A stretch of 64,000 bases of DNA from Roseococcus microcysteis (lineage in GTDB: Bacteria > Pseudomonadota > Alphaproteobacteria > Acetobacterales > Acetobacteraceae), in the NCBI RefSeq assembly GCF_014764365.1, contig NZ_CP061718.1, positions 930,001 to 994,000 on the forward strand. Reading direction: 5' to 3'. Both the position numbers and the translations under genes were made by a program. The notes below the pieces were generated by a model. The model was given only the letters and a program-made list of their open reading frames with translations, made no database searches and was not told the DNA's origin. This document shows, piece by piece, positions 1-10,463 of the stretch; the first letter of the stretch is position 1; every line of letters begins with the position of its first letter.

Positions 1-182
1 CAGGCGGCCAGCGCCACCGGGTCGCTGCCCCATTCATCGGCCGAATGGACGATTAGCCGCACACCCGGGCAATCCCGCAGCAGCATCTCGCGCGCGCGGT
101 CCACCGCCTGGCCGAGATGGCTGTCCATCGTCACGAAGACGAGATGGAGGGGGCTACCGCGAGTAATGAGCTTTTGCGTCAT
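1..182 (-). CDS. bchH: Magnesium-protoporphyrin chelatase subunit H, N-terminal fragment
   Basis: Only the first 60 codons are inside the window; the gene runs off the left edge. The peptide contains [16 protein letters not shown] and [14 protein letters not shown], which match the N-terminus of BchH, the large porphyrin-binding subunit that inserts Mg into protoporphyrin IX with BchI and BchD. The ATG chosen at 180-182 gives an extension starting MTQKLITRG and overlaps the end of bchB by 29 bp in another frame; GTG at 132-134 and ATG at 126-128 are alternatives. No strong ribosome site is visible, which fits coupling to bchB translation. The order bchF-N-B-H is that of other proteobacterial photosynthesis clusters. 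Confidence 0.9.
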   Translation of the reverse strand, partial: MTQKLITRGSPLHLVFVTMDSHLGQAVDRAREMLLRDCPGVRLIVHSADEWGSDPVALAA

Positions 183-1698
183 ACAGGGTCTCGACGGTGA
201 TGGTGGCGACGCCGCGTTCCCGGGCGAAGGCTTCCGTGTTCCGACGGGCCTTGCCCCGGACGAAGAAGGGGATCTTTTTCAGCTCGGCCTCGGCGTCCGG
301 CGCCCAGCGCGTTTCGGCAGGCGCTTCCAGCACGGCCACGGCCTCGACCATGGGCGGCGCCTCGCGCACGGGGGGCGCCGCGGGGGCCGCCTTGTGGCCC
401 AGATGCGAGGGCGCCTGGTCGTTGAACTCGAAATCCTCGCGGAACATCCCGATCAGGTGTTCCTCCAGGCCCATCATCAGGGGATGGACCCAGGTGTCGA
501 AGATCACATTCGCGCCTTCGAACCCCATCTGCGGCGAGTGGCGCGCGGGGAAGTCCTGCACATGGACGGGCGCCGAGATCACGGCGCAGGCCACGCCCAG
601 CCGCTTGGCCGTGTGGCGCTCCATCTGCGTGCCGAGAACCAGCTCGGGGTGCGCGTCGGCGATGGCCTGCTCCACCGCCAGGTAGTCATCGGTGATGAGC
701 GCCTCCAGGCCCAAAGCCTTCGCGGCCTCCCGCACCTCGCGCGCCTGCTCGCGCGAATAGGTGCCGAGGCCCACCACCTCGAAGCCCAGCTCCTCGCGCG
801 CCACGCGGGCGGCGGCCACGGCGTGGGTCGCGTCACCGAAGATGAAGACGCGCTTGCCGGTCAGGTAAGTGCTGTCCACGCTGCGCGAATACCAGGGGAG
901 GCGGCTTTCCTCGGCGGCGAGCATGGCCGTGGCATCCAAGCCCGCCAGCGCGGCCACTTCCGCGATGAAGTCGCGCGTGGCGCCCACACCGATGGGCACG
1001 GTCCTGGTGAAGGGCTGGCCGAGGTTGCGCTGCATCCAGGACGCCGCGACGCCCGCCGTCTCGGGGTAGAGCACCACGTTGAAACTGGCCTCGCCCAGCC
1101 GCGCAAGATCGGCTGGCGTGGAGCCCATCGGCGCCACCACATTGACCGTGATGCCGAGCCGCGCGAGCAGCCCGCACACCTCCTTCACGTCGTCGCGGTG
1201 GCGGAAGCCCAGCGCCGTCGGCCCGAGCACATTGCAGGTGGCCGGGCGCTGCTCGGCCTTCACCGCGAAGCGCCGCACCAACTGATAAAACGTCTCGGCC
1301 GCGCCCCAGTTCTCCTTCTTGGAGTAGGAGGGCAGTTCCACCGGCACCACCGGCACATCCAGCCCCGCCGTGGCCGCGAGGCCGCCCGGATCGTCCTGGA
1401 TCAGCTCCGCCGTGCAGGAGGCGCCGACGATGAAGGCCTGCGGCTTGAAGCGCTCGGCCGCGTCCAGCAGGGCGCGCTTGAACAGTTCCGCCGTGTCGCC
1501 GCCGAGGTCCCGTGCCTGGAAGGTGGTGTAGGTGACGGGCGGGCGCTTGGAGCGCCGCTCGATCATGGTGAACAGCAGGTCCGCATAGGTGTCGCCCTGG
1601 GGCGCGTGCAGGACGTAGTGCAGCCCCTCCATGCCGGTCGCGACACGCATCGCCCCCACATGCGGCGGGCCTTCATAGGTCCAGAGCGTGAGCTGCAT
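154..1698 (-). CDS. bchB: Light-independent protochlorophyllide reductase subunit B
   Basis: 514-residue nitrogenase-like subunit. With BchN it forms the catalytic NB component of dark-operative protochlorophyllide oxidoreductase, which reduces ring D of protochlorophyllide using electrons from BchL. Asp36, the unusual aspartate ligand of the NB 4Fe-4S cluster, is present in HAPQGD(36). The sequence starts [18 protein letters not shown], as in the family, and ends with the small C-terminal PCP_red-type domain (about residues 465-514). It follows bchN after 4 bp and overlaps bchH, so it lies in one operon read from the bchF promoter. The enzyme works without light and is oxygen sensitive. BchL is expected downstream, outside the window. 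Confidence 0.97.
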   Translation of the reverse strand: MQLTLWTYEGPPHVGAMRVATGMEGLHYVLHAPQGDTYADLLFTMIERRSKRPPVTYTTFQARDLGGDTAELFKRALLDAAERFKPQAFIVGASCTAELIQDDPGGLAATAGLDVPVVPVELPSYSKKENWGAAETFYQLVRRFAVKAEQRPATCNVLGPTALGFRHRDDVKEVCGLLARLGITVNVVAPMGSTPADLARLGEASFNVVLYPETAGVAASWMQRNLGQPFTRTVPIGVGATRDFIAEVAALAGLDATAMLAAEESRLPWYSRSVDSTYLTGKRVFIFGDATHAVAAARVAREELGFEVVGLGTYSREQAREVREAAKALGLEALITDDYLAVEQAIADAHPELVLGTQMERHTAKRLGVACAVISAPVHVQDFPARHSPQMGFEGANVIFDTWVHPLMMGLEEHLIGMFREDFEFNDQAPSHLGHKAAPAAPPVREAPPMVEAVAVLEAPAETRWAPDAEAELKKIPFFVRGKARRNTEAFARERGVATITVETLYDAKAHYSR

Positions 1699-1702
1699 GG
1701 CC

Positions 1703-3526
<1,824 letters not shown>

Positions 3527-3644
3527 CTACCCCTCCGCATCGGAACCGCTTCTCGTGCCGCCGCCTGCCCGCTTGGGCGAAACCGGGACGGGGCCTGGGC
3601 CCTCCCTCCGGATTCCGGCGGCCGGATCGCTCCGAACGGGTGAA

Positions 3645-3673
3645 AGCTAGGAGGCCGGAACCGCGCATGTCAA
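3645..3673 (-). promoter_or_regulatory. Predicted promoter of the bchFNBH operon
   Basis: On the minus strand a perfect -35 TTGACA (complement of 3668-3673) is followed after 17 bp by TAGCTT (complement of 3645-3650), a weak -10 matching TATAAT at three of six positions. The -35 box overlaps the first half of the predicted PpsR operator at 3668-3701, so repressor binding would block polymerase. Motif reading only. Confidence 0.45.
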
Positions 3674-3701
3674 GCAAGATTGACGTAAAGATGCGTTGAC
3701 A
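3668..3701. promoter_or_regulatory. Tandem PpsR/CrtJ-type operator between bchF and ppaA
   Basis: PpsR/CrtJ recognises TGT-N12-ACA. Here TGT-N12-ACG (3668-3685) is followed, overlapping by two bases, by CGT-N12-ACA (3684-3701). Each half departs from consensus by one base and together they make a 34-bp array. It overlaps the -35 boxes in both directions. PpsR is encoded 0.9 kb away, so autoregulation and repression of bchF from one site is a reasonable inference. Confidence 0.5.
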
Positions 3702-3725
3702 GATAGGACGCGTTCCGCCGATGAT
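3696..3725 (+). promoter_or_regulatory. Predicted promoter of ppaA-ppsR
   Basis: TTGACA at 3696-3701 is a perfect -35 hexamer; GATGAT at 3720-3725 is a four-of-six -10 after an 18-bp spacer. The -35 lies in the second PpsR-like half site, arguing for negative autoregulation. The ppaA start codon is 33 bp beyond the -10. Confidence 0.35.
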
Positions 3726-3757
3726 CCGGGCGTCAGGGAACGGTCCGAGGGCGGATA

Positions 3758-4585
3758 ATGCTGCACACACAGGCCAGGGTCGCGCCACCGAAGCGCTCCA
3801 CGCCGTACCGCGGCAGCAACGCGACCGCCGTGCTCGAACGCCGCATCCTGCGCCTCACCTCCCATATCGAAACGGCGCTCAGCCGCGAAATCCTGCCCCG
3901 CATCGGCGAGGCCCGCGAGGCCGCGGACCAGTCCGAGACGGAACGCCTGGCCCGCCTCGCCATTGCCGGAAATGCCGAGGCGCTGCTGGCCGCTGTCAGG
4001 GCGAAAAGACAGCAGGGCGACAGCGCCGAATCGCTCTGTCTTGTCACCTTGACAACAGTGGCGCGTGAGCTGGGCGACTGGTGGAAGCAGGACCGTTGCG
4101 GCTTCGTCGAGGTCACGCTCGGCATGCTGGCGCTGCAATCCGTCCTGCATGACCTCGCGCCTTCGCTGGCCGGCGGCAAGGTGGGTTCGCAGCGCCGCTC
4201 GGCCCTGATGCTGCCCATGCCGGGCGAGCAGCACAGCTTCGGCATCGCCATGGTGGCGGAGTTCTTCCGCGCCGGCGGCTGGCATGTCGCGCAGGATTGC
4301 GGCGGGACGGAGAAGGAACTGCGTCGCCGCGTCTCACGCGAATGGTTCGGCGTGGTGGCGCTGTCCTGTGGCGTCTCGGAGCGCCTGCCGGCCTTGCCTG
4401 GGCTGATCGCCTCGATTCGCACCCATTCCTTCAACCCTGACGTGGCGGTCATGGTGGGCGGTGCCGCCTTCCAGGACGACGCCGCGAAGGCGGCCATGGC
4501 GGGGGCCGATGCCACCGCAGATGACGCCGCCGGGGCCCTCGCGCGCGCGGAGGGCCTCGTGAGCTTGATGGCCGCGCATTCATGA
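3758..4585 (+). CDS. ppaA: PpaA/AerR-type B12-binding antirepressor
   Basis: 275 residues. The C-terminal half (about 140-275) is a cobalamin-binding fold; GEQHSFG carries an E-x-H-x-x-G motif (Glu157, His159, Gly162), a variant of the DxHxxG B12 loop in which His is the expected cobalt ligand. The helical middle contains VEVTLGMLALQSVLHDL, typical of AerR/PpaA. In Rhodobacter these proteins bind B12 in response to light and modulate CrtJ/PpsR. The position directly upstream of ppsR, 48 bp apart on the same strand, matches that system. The N-terminus (1-25) is basic and has no recognised domain. The start is ATG 3758, preceded by a GAGGG-like site. Confidence 0.9.
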   Translation: MLHTQARVAPPKRSTPYRGSNATAVLERRILRLTSHIETALSREILPRIGEAREAADQSETERLARLAIAGNAEALLAAVRAKRQQGDSAESLCLVTLTTVARELGDWWKQDRCGFVEVTLGMLALQSVLHDLAPSLAGGKVGSQRRSALMLPMPGEQHSFGIAMVAEFFRAGGWHVAQDCGGTEKELRRRVSREWFGVVALSCGVSERLPALPGLIASIRTHSFNPDVAVMVGGAAFQDDAAKAAMAGADATADDAAGALARAEGLVSLMAAHS

Positions 4586-4633
4586 TGTTCATGCCATGCC
4601 TCTCCCCTCATCCCCAAAAGGAACAAGCCGCAC

Positions 4634-6040
4634 GTGTTGGGTTTTGGTACCCCGAGCCAGTCGCTGGGGGTCATGGATGCGGAGGCTGCCTCTCGCCTCA
4701 TCGCGGCGGCGGCTGACGCCACGCTCGTGATGGACGGTGCGGGAGTGATCCGCGACATGGCCTTCGGCAATGCGGACCTGGCGGCAGCGCTGGGCGGGCG
4801 CAAGGCGTGGCTTGGCCGCGCGCTCGCCGACGCCGTTGCCGAGGACAGCCGCTCCAAGGTTCATGACATGCTGGGCGAAGCTTCGGCCCAGGACATGCCG
4901 CGCTGGCGGCATCTCAATCTGCGTGCGGCGGATGGTGCGTCCATTCCGTTACTTTGCGCGGCCAACCGGCTGCCGGGCACCGACCGCGTGGTGCTCTTCG
5001 CGCGTGATCTGCGGCTGCTGGCCTCCCTGCAGCAACGCCTCGTCGAGGCGCAGCAGGCCATGGAGCGCGAATACGGCAGGCTGCGCCAGGCCGAGACACG
5101 CTATCGCCTGCTCTTCCAGATGTCGGGCGAGCCGGTGATGGTGCTGGATGCCGCGAGCCTGCGCGTGCTGGAGGCGAACCTTGCCGCGGATCGCATCTTC
5201 GGCGCCCAGCCCTCCTTCCTCGACGCCTTCGCGCCCGAGGACCGCGCGCGGGTCGAGGCGCTGCTCGCCACCGTGCGCGCCGCCGGCACGGCCGAGGAGC
5301 GGCGCGTCTCCATGCGGGGCACCGGGCGCGAAGCGCTGCTCTCGGCCTCGCTGCTGCGGCATGAGCGCAGCTCGCTCTTCCTGGTGCGCCTCGCCTTCCT
5401 CGGCGGCGAGGCGGGTGAGAACCCCATCCCGGAATCGCGCGCCCGCCTTGCGGATTTCGTGGAGAGCACGCCCGACGCCTTCGTGCTGACGGCCGCCGAT
5501 GGGCGCATCATCACCGCCAACCCGGCCTTCCTCGAACTCGCGCAACTGCCCAACGAGGCGACGGCGCGGGGCGAGGAACTCTCCCGCTTCCTGGGCCGCC
5601 AGGCGGTGGAGCTGGACGTGCTGCTGGCGCAGGTGCGCGGGCGTGGCCCCGTGCGGCTGTTCCGCACCCGCATCCGCGGCGACCAGGGGGCGGAGGCGGA
5701 GGTCGAGGTCTCCGCCGCCTCCGTGCTCGATGGCGGGCAGCAATGCTTCGGCTTCACCATCCGCGACATCGGCCCCCGTCCCGCCCCCATCGAGACCGGC
5801 CCGCCCACCCTGCCCGCCGCGGCCGGCCAGCTCACGGAACTCGTGGGCCGGGTGCCGCTGAAGGAGCTGGTGCGCGAAGCCACCGACGTCATCGAGAAGC
5901 TGGCCATCGAGGCGGCGCTTGAGCTCACGAACAACAACCGCGCCTCCGCGGCCGAGATGCTGGGGCTGTCGCGGCAGTCGCTGTACGTGAAGCTGCGCCG
6001 CTACGGCATCGGCGACCTCGGCCCGGACGAGGAGAGCTGA
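4634..6040 (+). CDS. ppsR: PpsR/CrtJ transcriptional repressor of photosynthesis genes
   Basis: 468 residues with the PpsR layout: an N-terminal PAS-like domain (about 18-125), a helical linker rich in Gln/Glu (about 130-160), two further PAS domains (about 162-260 and 278-380) and a Fis-type helix-turn-helix at the C-terminus (RASAAEMLGLSRQSLYVKL, about 436-454). It should bind TGT-N12-ACA sites and repress bch, crt and puc genes under oxygen. The only cysteines are Cys108 and Cys371; position 424, a redox-active Cys in the Rhodobacter protein, is Ala here (KLAIEAALEL). The start is GTG 4634 with AAGGA 11 bp upstream; ATG at 4673 is an alternative. Confidence 0.95.
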   Translation: MLGFGTPSQSLGVMDAEAASRLIAAAADATLVMDGAGVIRDMAFGNADLAAALGGRKAWLGRALADAVAEDSRSKVHDMLGEASAQDMPRWRHLNLRAADGASIPLLCAANRLPGTDRVVLFARDLRLLASLQQRLVEAQQAMEREYGRLRQAETRYRLLFQMSGEPVMVLDAASLRVLEANLAADRIFGAQPSFLDAFAPEDRARVEALLATVRAAGTAEERRVSMRGTGREALLSASLLRHERSSLFLVRLAFLGGEAGENPIPESRARLADFVESTPDAFVLTAADGRIITANPAFLELAQLPNEATARGEELSRFLGRQAVELDVLLAQVRGRGPVRLFRTRIRGDQGAEAEVEVSAASVLDGGQQCFGFTIRDIGPRPAPIETGPPTLPAAAGQLTELVGRVPLKELVREATDVIEKLAIEAALELTNNNRASAAEMLGLSRQSLYVKLRRYGIGDLGPDEES

Positions 6041-6045
6041 GCGCG

Positions 6046-6933
6046 ATGTCCGGCCGAACCCTCACCCGCCTCGACCCCTCCGCGGTGCTGGAGCTGTTCA
6101 AGCCCGTCACCTGGTTTCCGCCGGTCTGGGCGTTCCTGTGCGGCGCGGTGGCCTCGGGCGCCAGCTTCGAGGGGAAGTGGGGGTATCTGGCGCTCGGCCT
6201 GCTGCTGGCCGGGCCCATGGTCTGCGCCACCAGCCAGGCGGTGAATGACTGGTTCGACCGGCATGTGGACGCGATCAACGAGCCCGACCGGCCCATCCCT
6301 TCGGGCCGCATCCCGGGGCGCTGGGGCCTCTACATCGCGATCTTCTGGTCCGGCATGTCGCTGCTGGTGGCGGCGGCGCTGGGCCCCTGGGGCTTCGGCG
6401 CCACGGTGGTGGCGCTGATCCTGGCCTGGATCTACTCGGCGCCGCCGCTGCGCCTGAAGCTGAATGGCTGGCTGGGCTGCACCGCCACGGGCCTCTCCTA
6501 CGAGACCCTGCCCTGGATCACGGCCGCCGCCATCATGGCGGGCGGCGCGCCACGCCCCGAGATCCTGCTGATCGCGCTGCTCTACGGCATCGGCGCCCAT
6601 GGCATCATGACCTTGAACGATTTCAAGGCCATCGAGGGTGATCGCCGCACCGGCATCAACTCCCTGCCCGTCCTGCTGGGGCCGGAGCGCGCGGCGCTGG
6701 TGGCCTGCTGGATGATGGCGGTGCCGCAGCTGGTGGTGGTCGGAATTCTCTTCGCCTGGGGCGCGGTATTGAGCCCGATCATCATCCTGGCCCTCATCGG
6801 CGTGCAAATCTGGGCCATGCGCCGGATGTTGACCGACCCCCGCAAGCTCGCCCCCTGGTACAACGCGACCGGCGTGGGACCCTATGTGCTGGGCATGCTG
6901 GCCGCCGCCTTCGCGCTGAGGGCCCTGGCATGA
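6046..6933 (+). CDS. bchG: Bacteriochlorophyll synthase (geranylgeranyl/phytyl transferase)
   Basis: 295-residue UbiA-superfamily integral membrane prenyltransferase. It esterifies bacteriochlorophyllide a with geranylgeranyl or phytyl diphosphate. The Mg-diphosphate motif lies in NDWFDRHVDAINEPDRP (N-D-x-x-D-x-x-x-D), the second Asp-rich loop is NDFKAIEGDR, and about eight hydrophobic segments are visible. It starts 5 bp after ppsR with a GAGGAGAG ribosome site in the ppsR end, and its stop overlaps the next ATG (ATGA at 6930-6933). The order ppsR-bchG-pucC-like-bchP is that of Rhodobacter. Confidence 0.97.
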   Translation: MSGRTLTRLDPSAVLELFKPVTWFPPVWAFLCGAVASGASFEGKWGYLALGLLLAGPMVCATSQAVNDWFDRHVDAINEPDRPIPSGRIPGRWGLYIAIFWSGMSLLVAAALGPWGFGATVVALILAWIYSAPPLRLKLNGWLGCTATGLSYETLPWITAAAIMAGGAPRPEILLIALLYGIGAHGIMTLNDFKAIEGDRRTGINSLPVLLGPERAALVACWMMAVPQLVVVGILFAWGAVLSPIIILALIGVQIWAMRRMLTDPRKLAPWYNATGVGPYVLGMLAAAFALRALA

Positions 6934-8243
6934 ACGGGCTCTCCTGGGTCTCCATCATCCGCCTCGGCCTCGTGCAGACGGCGCTGGGCGCCATCATCAT
7001 CATGACCACGACCACGCTGAACCGCGTGATGGTGGTGGAACTGGCCCTGCCCGCCACCCTGCCCGGCCTGCTGGTCGGCATCCATCACGGCGTGCAGATG
7101 CTGCGGCCGCGCCTGGGCTATGGCAGCGACATGGGCCGGCGGCGCACGCCCTGGATCATCGGCGGCATGGCGGTGCTGGGCGCGGGCGGCGCCACCGCGG
7201 CGCTGGGTGTGGCGCTGATGGGCAGCCTCTTCGTCCTGGGTGTCGCGGTGGCGGCGCTGGGCTTCTTCCTGGTGGGGCTGGGCTCGGGCGCGGCCGGCAC
7301 CTCCCTGCTGGCGCTGGTGGCCGCCAAGGTCGCGCCGCAGCGCCGCGCGCCGGCCGCCACCATCCTCTGGGTGATGATGATCGCGGGCTTCGCGGTGACG
7401 GCCACCACGGCGGGCCGCTTCCTCGACCCCTTCTCGCCCGAGCGCCTTGTGGCCGTCACCGCCATCATCTCGCTCATCGCGGTGTGCATCGCGACGCTGG
7501 CGGTGCGCGGGGTGGAGAATTCCGTGGCCACGCCGCCCGCGCCCCGCACCGTCGCCACCGGCCCCAAGCCCAGCTTCCGCGCCGTGCTGGGCGAGGTCTG
7601 GTCCGATGCCACGGCGCGGCGCTTCACCATCTTCGTCTTCGTCTCGATGCTGGCCTACAACCTCAGCGATCTGATCATCGAGCCCTTCGCGGGCCAGGTC
7701 TTCGGCATGACCATCGGCCAGTCCACCACGCTCGCCGGGCTGCAGAACGCCGGCACGCTGGCGGGCATGATCGTGATGGCCATCTTCGGCAGCGGCGTGC
7801 TGGGCGCGCGGCTGGCCTCGCTGCGCGGCTGGATGGTGGGGGGCTGCATCGGATCCGGCGCCATGCTGGTGGCGCTTTCCGCCACGCCGGAAATGGAAGC
7901 CCCGCCGCTCACGCTGATCTACATGGGCCTCGGCTTCGCGACCGGCGCCTTCGCCGCCGCCGCCATCGCCAGCATGATGCAGCTGGCCGGCGCGGGCCGT
8001 GCCGGGACGCGCATGGGCCTCTGGGGCGCGGCGCAGGCCATCGCCTTCGCCATCGGCGGCTTCGCGGGCGCCGTGCTGGCCGACATCGCCCGCGCGGCGC
8101 TCGGCAGCGCGGCGGCGGGCTATGGCGCGGTCTTTCTCTTCCAGGCCGGGCTTTTCCTGGTGGCCGCCGTGCTGGCGGCGCGGCTGACGGTGGCCCCCCG
8201 GCCCCTCTTCCCCATTCCGCCCCTGAAGGAGGCCGTCACGTGA
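6930..8243 (+). CDS. PucC/LhaA-family MFS protein (Bch2-like)
   Basis: 437 residues with about twelve hydrophobic segments, in the PucC (bacteriochlorophyll delivery) branch of the major facilitator superfamily. YGSDMGRRRTPWIIGG is the family's cytoplasmic loop 2-3 signature. Members between bchG and bchP (orf428/bch2 in Rhodobacter) are needed for normal pigment or antenna assembly; their substrate is unproven and may be bacteriochlorophyll itself. It is translationally coupled on both sides: ATGA with bchG and GTGA with bchP. LhaA near puhA and PucC near pucBA are relatives, so position is the main reason for calling this the Bch2-type member. Confidence 0.9.
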   Translation: MNGLSWVSIIRLGLVQTALGAIIIMTTTTLNRVMVVELALPATLPGLLVGIHHGVQMLRPRLGYGSDMGRRRTPWIIGGMAVLGAGGATAALGVALMGSLFVLGVAVAALGFFLVGLGSGAAGTSLLALVAAKVAPQRRAPAATILWVMMIAGFAVTATTAGRFLDPFSPERLVAVTAIISLIAVCIATLAVRGVENSVATPPAPRTVATGPKPSFRAVLGEVWSDATARRFTIFVFVSMLAYNLSDLIIEPFAGQVFGMTIGQSTTLAGLQNAGTLAGMIVMAIFGSGVLGARLASLRGWMVGGCIGSGAMLVALSATPEMEAPPLTLIYMGLGFATGAFAAAAIASMMQLAGAGRAGTRMGLWGAAQAIAFAIGGFAGAVLADIARAALGSAAAGYGAVFLFQAGLFLVAAVLAARLTVAPRPLFPIPPLKEAVT

Positions 8244-9430
8244 CAGCGGAAACCTATGACGTCCTTGTCGTCGGCGGCGGACCTTCGGGTGCGACGGCGG
8301 CCCATGACCTGGCGCGGGCCGGCAAGCACGTCGCCATGCTGGACCGCGCGGGGCGCATCAAGCCCTGCGGCGGCGCCATCCCTCCCCGCGCCATCCGTGA
8401 CTTCGCCATTCCGGACTACCTGCTGAAGGCGAAGATCACCTGCGCCGACATCATCTCGCCCAAGGGCAAGCGCGTGCCTATGCCGGTCGAGAATGGCTAT
8501 GTCGGCATGGTGGACCGCTGCGAATTCGACGAATGGCTGCGGGTGCGCGCGACCGAAGCCGGCGCCGAGCGCATCACGGGCGATGCCACCGCCCTGGAAC
8601 GCGACCCGGACGGCGTGGCCGTCATCGCCGTCGAACCCAAGGAAGGACCCGCCCAGCGCATCCGCGCGCGCATGGTGATCCTGGCCAATGGCGCGCGCAG
8701 CGACCTGGCCCGCCAGGCCATCCCGGGCCAGGCCCATCCGAAATGCGTCTTCGCCTATCACGAGATCGTGAAGGTGCCCGAGGACACCGCCGCCCGCGGG
8801 ACCTACGAGGCCACCCGCTGCGACGTGATCTACAACGGCCGCACCAGCCCCGATTTCTACGCCTGGATCTTTCCCCATGGGGACAGCGCCAGCATCGGCA
8901 CGGGCAGCGCGCGCAAGGGCTTTTCCCTGCGCGGCGCGACGGCCGAGGTGCGTGAACAGCACGGCCTGGCCGGTTTCGAGACCATCCGCCGCGAAGGCGC
9001 GCCCATCCCCATGAAGCCGCTGAAGCGCTGGGACAATGGCCGCGACGTGGTCCTGGCGGGCGACACCTCGGGCGTCGTCGCCCCCGCCTCGGGCGAGGGC
9101 ATCTACTACGCCATGCTGGGCGGGCGGCTCGCCGCCGAGGCGGTGCAGATGGCACTCGCCACCGGCGATGCGGCGGCGCTGAAGACCGCGCGCAAGCGCT
9201 TCATGAAGGACCACGGCAAGGTCTTCTGGATCCTCGGGATCATGCAGACCTTCTGGTACCGGACCGACTGGACGCGCGAGCACTTCGTGAAGATGTGCGA
9301 GGACAAGGATGTCCAGCGCCTGACCTGGGAATCCTACATGAACAAGGAACTGGTCCGGAAGGACCCCCTGGCGCACATCAAAATCTTCTTCAAGGACATG
9401 GCCCATCTGCTCGGGCTGGCGAGGGCTTAA
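8240..9430 (+). CDS. bchP: Geranylgeranyl (bacterio)chlorophyll reductase
   Basis: 396-residue FAD-dependent reductase that saturates the geranylgeranyl side chain of bacteriochlorophyll to phytyl. The N-terminal dinucleotide fold is YDVLVVGGGPSGATAA, followed by the family's RIKPCGGAIPPRA; the second FAD motif is VVLAGDTSGVVAPASGEGI. The start is GTG 8240, which overlaps the upstream stop (GTGA) and has a full AAGGAGG at 8226-8232, 7 bp upstream. The open frame extends much further upstream, but that part is antisense-like shadow of the transporter frame. hemC follows 3 bp after the stop. Confidence 0.96.
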   Translation: MTAETYDVLVVGGGPSGATAAHDLARAGKHVAMLDRAGRIKPCGGAIPPRAIRDFAIPDYLLKAKITCADIISPKGKRVPMPVENGYVGMVDRCEFDEWLRVRATEAGAERITGDATALERDPDGVAVIAVEPKEGPAQRIRARMVILANGARSDLARQAIPGQAHPKCVFAYHEIVKVPEDTAARGTYEATRCDVIYNGRTSPDFYAWIFPHGDSASIGTGSARKGFSLRGATAEVREQHGLAGFETIRREGAPIPMKPLKRWDNGRDVVLAGDTSGVVAPASGEGIYYAMLGGRLAAEAVQMALATGDAAALKTARKRFMKDHGKVFWILGIMQTFWYRTDWTREHFVKMCEDKDVQRLTWESYMNKELVRKDPLAHIKIFFKDMAHLLGLARA

Positions 9431-9433
9431 CAC

Positions 9434-10453
9434 ATGGATCTGGCTCACCCCCACCACGCCCGCGCCCGCGCGACACGGCATCATGGCCCCACCCTTCCGC
9501 TGAAGGTCGGCACGCGCGGCTCACCCCTCGCCCTCTACCAGACCCGGCATTTCCTCGACCTGATCCGCAGCGTCTGCCCCATCCTGCGTGATGTGGAGGC
9601 CTTCGAGGAACACGAGATCAGCACGGCCGGCGACCGCATCCAGGACCGGCGCCTCGCCGAGATCGGCGGCAAGGGCCTCTTCGCCAAGGAGATCCACGAG
9701 GCGCTGCTCGATGGCCGCGTGGATTTCGCGGTGCATTCGCTGAAGGACCTGGAGACGGAGCTTCCCCCCGGCATCGTCCTCGCCTGCACCCTGCGCCGCG
9801 AGGACCCGCGCGATGCCATCGTGCTCGGCACCGCCTGCGAGGGCACGGCCGAGGCCGCCTGCCGCGCCGGCGCCTCGCCCTTCTCCGCCCTCCCCTTCGG
9901 CGCCTTGATCGGCACCGCCTCCGTGCGGCGCCAGGCGCAGCTTCTGCACGCCCGGCCGGACCTGCGCTGCGAGGTGATCCGCGGGAATGTGCAGACCCGC
10001 CTCTCGCGCGTCGGCACGGGTGAGTTCGACGCCTCCCTGCTCGCCATCGCGGGGCTGAAGCGACTGGAACTCGACCACCGCGCGGGCGTGGTCATCAGCG
10101 AGGACGACATGGTGCCTGCCGCCTGCCAGGGCATCATCGGCGTCACCGTCCGCGCCGATGACGTGGAACTGCACGAATTGCTCAGCGCCATCTGCGACAC
10201 CGAATCCCGCGCGGTCAGCCTGGCCGAGCGCGCCTTCCTCGGCGCGCTGGACGGGTCTTGCCGCACGCCCATCGGCGGCCATGCGCGGCTGCTGCCCGAT
10301 GGCGGCATCCATCTGACGGGCCTCGTCGCGCGGGCCGATGGCAGCTTCCTGCTGCGCCGGACGCTGACGGGCCACGCCACGGATGCCGTGGCGCTGGGCC
10401 AGGCGCTGGGCGAGGAATTGCTGACCGACAGCCCGGCGGACATCTTCGGGTAG
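9434..10453 (+). CDS. hemC: Hydroxymethylbilane synthase (porphobilinogen deaminase)
   Basis: 339 residues. Polymerises four porphobilinogens into hydroxymethylbilane, the common tetrapyrrole precursor. Visible are VGTRGSPLAL, GGKGLFAKEI, the catalytic Asp in VHSLKDLE, GTASVRRQAQL, and Cys276 in DGSCRTPIGGHA, which holds the dipyrromethane cofactor. PAACQGI is usual in alphaproteobacterial enzymes. A His-rich N-terminal extension of about 20 residues precedes the conserved start and is unusual. It begins 3 bp after bchP, so it is the last gene of the ppsR-bchG-bchP transcript and would be induced with bacteriochlorophyll synthesis. Whether a second hemC exists elsewhere cannot be told here. 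Confidence 0.95.
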   Translation: MDLAHPHHARARATRHHGPTLPLKVGTRGSPLALYQTRHFLDLIRSVCPILRDVEAFEEHEISTAGDRIQDRRLAEIGGKGLFAKEIHEALLDGRVDFAVHSLKDLETELPPGIVLACTLRREDPRDAIVLGTACEGTAEAACRAGASPFSALPFGALIGTASVRRQAQLLHARPDLRCEVIRGNVQTRLSRVGTGEFDASLLAIAGLKRLELDHRAGVVISEDDMVPAACQGIIGVTVRADDVELHELLSAICDTESRAVSLAERAFLGALDGSCRTPIGGHARLLPDGGIHLTGLVARADGSFLLRRTLTGHATDAVALGQALGEELLTDSPADIFG

Positions 10454-10463
10454 GAGGCACCCT

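Noticed and set aside
9434-10453. A divergent, photosynthesis-specific hemC isoform
   Set aside because: The unusual VHSLKDLE and PAACQGI variants are common in alphaproteobacterial HemC, so they do not show special divergence.
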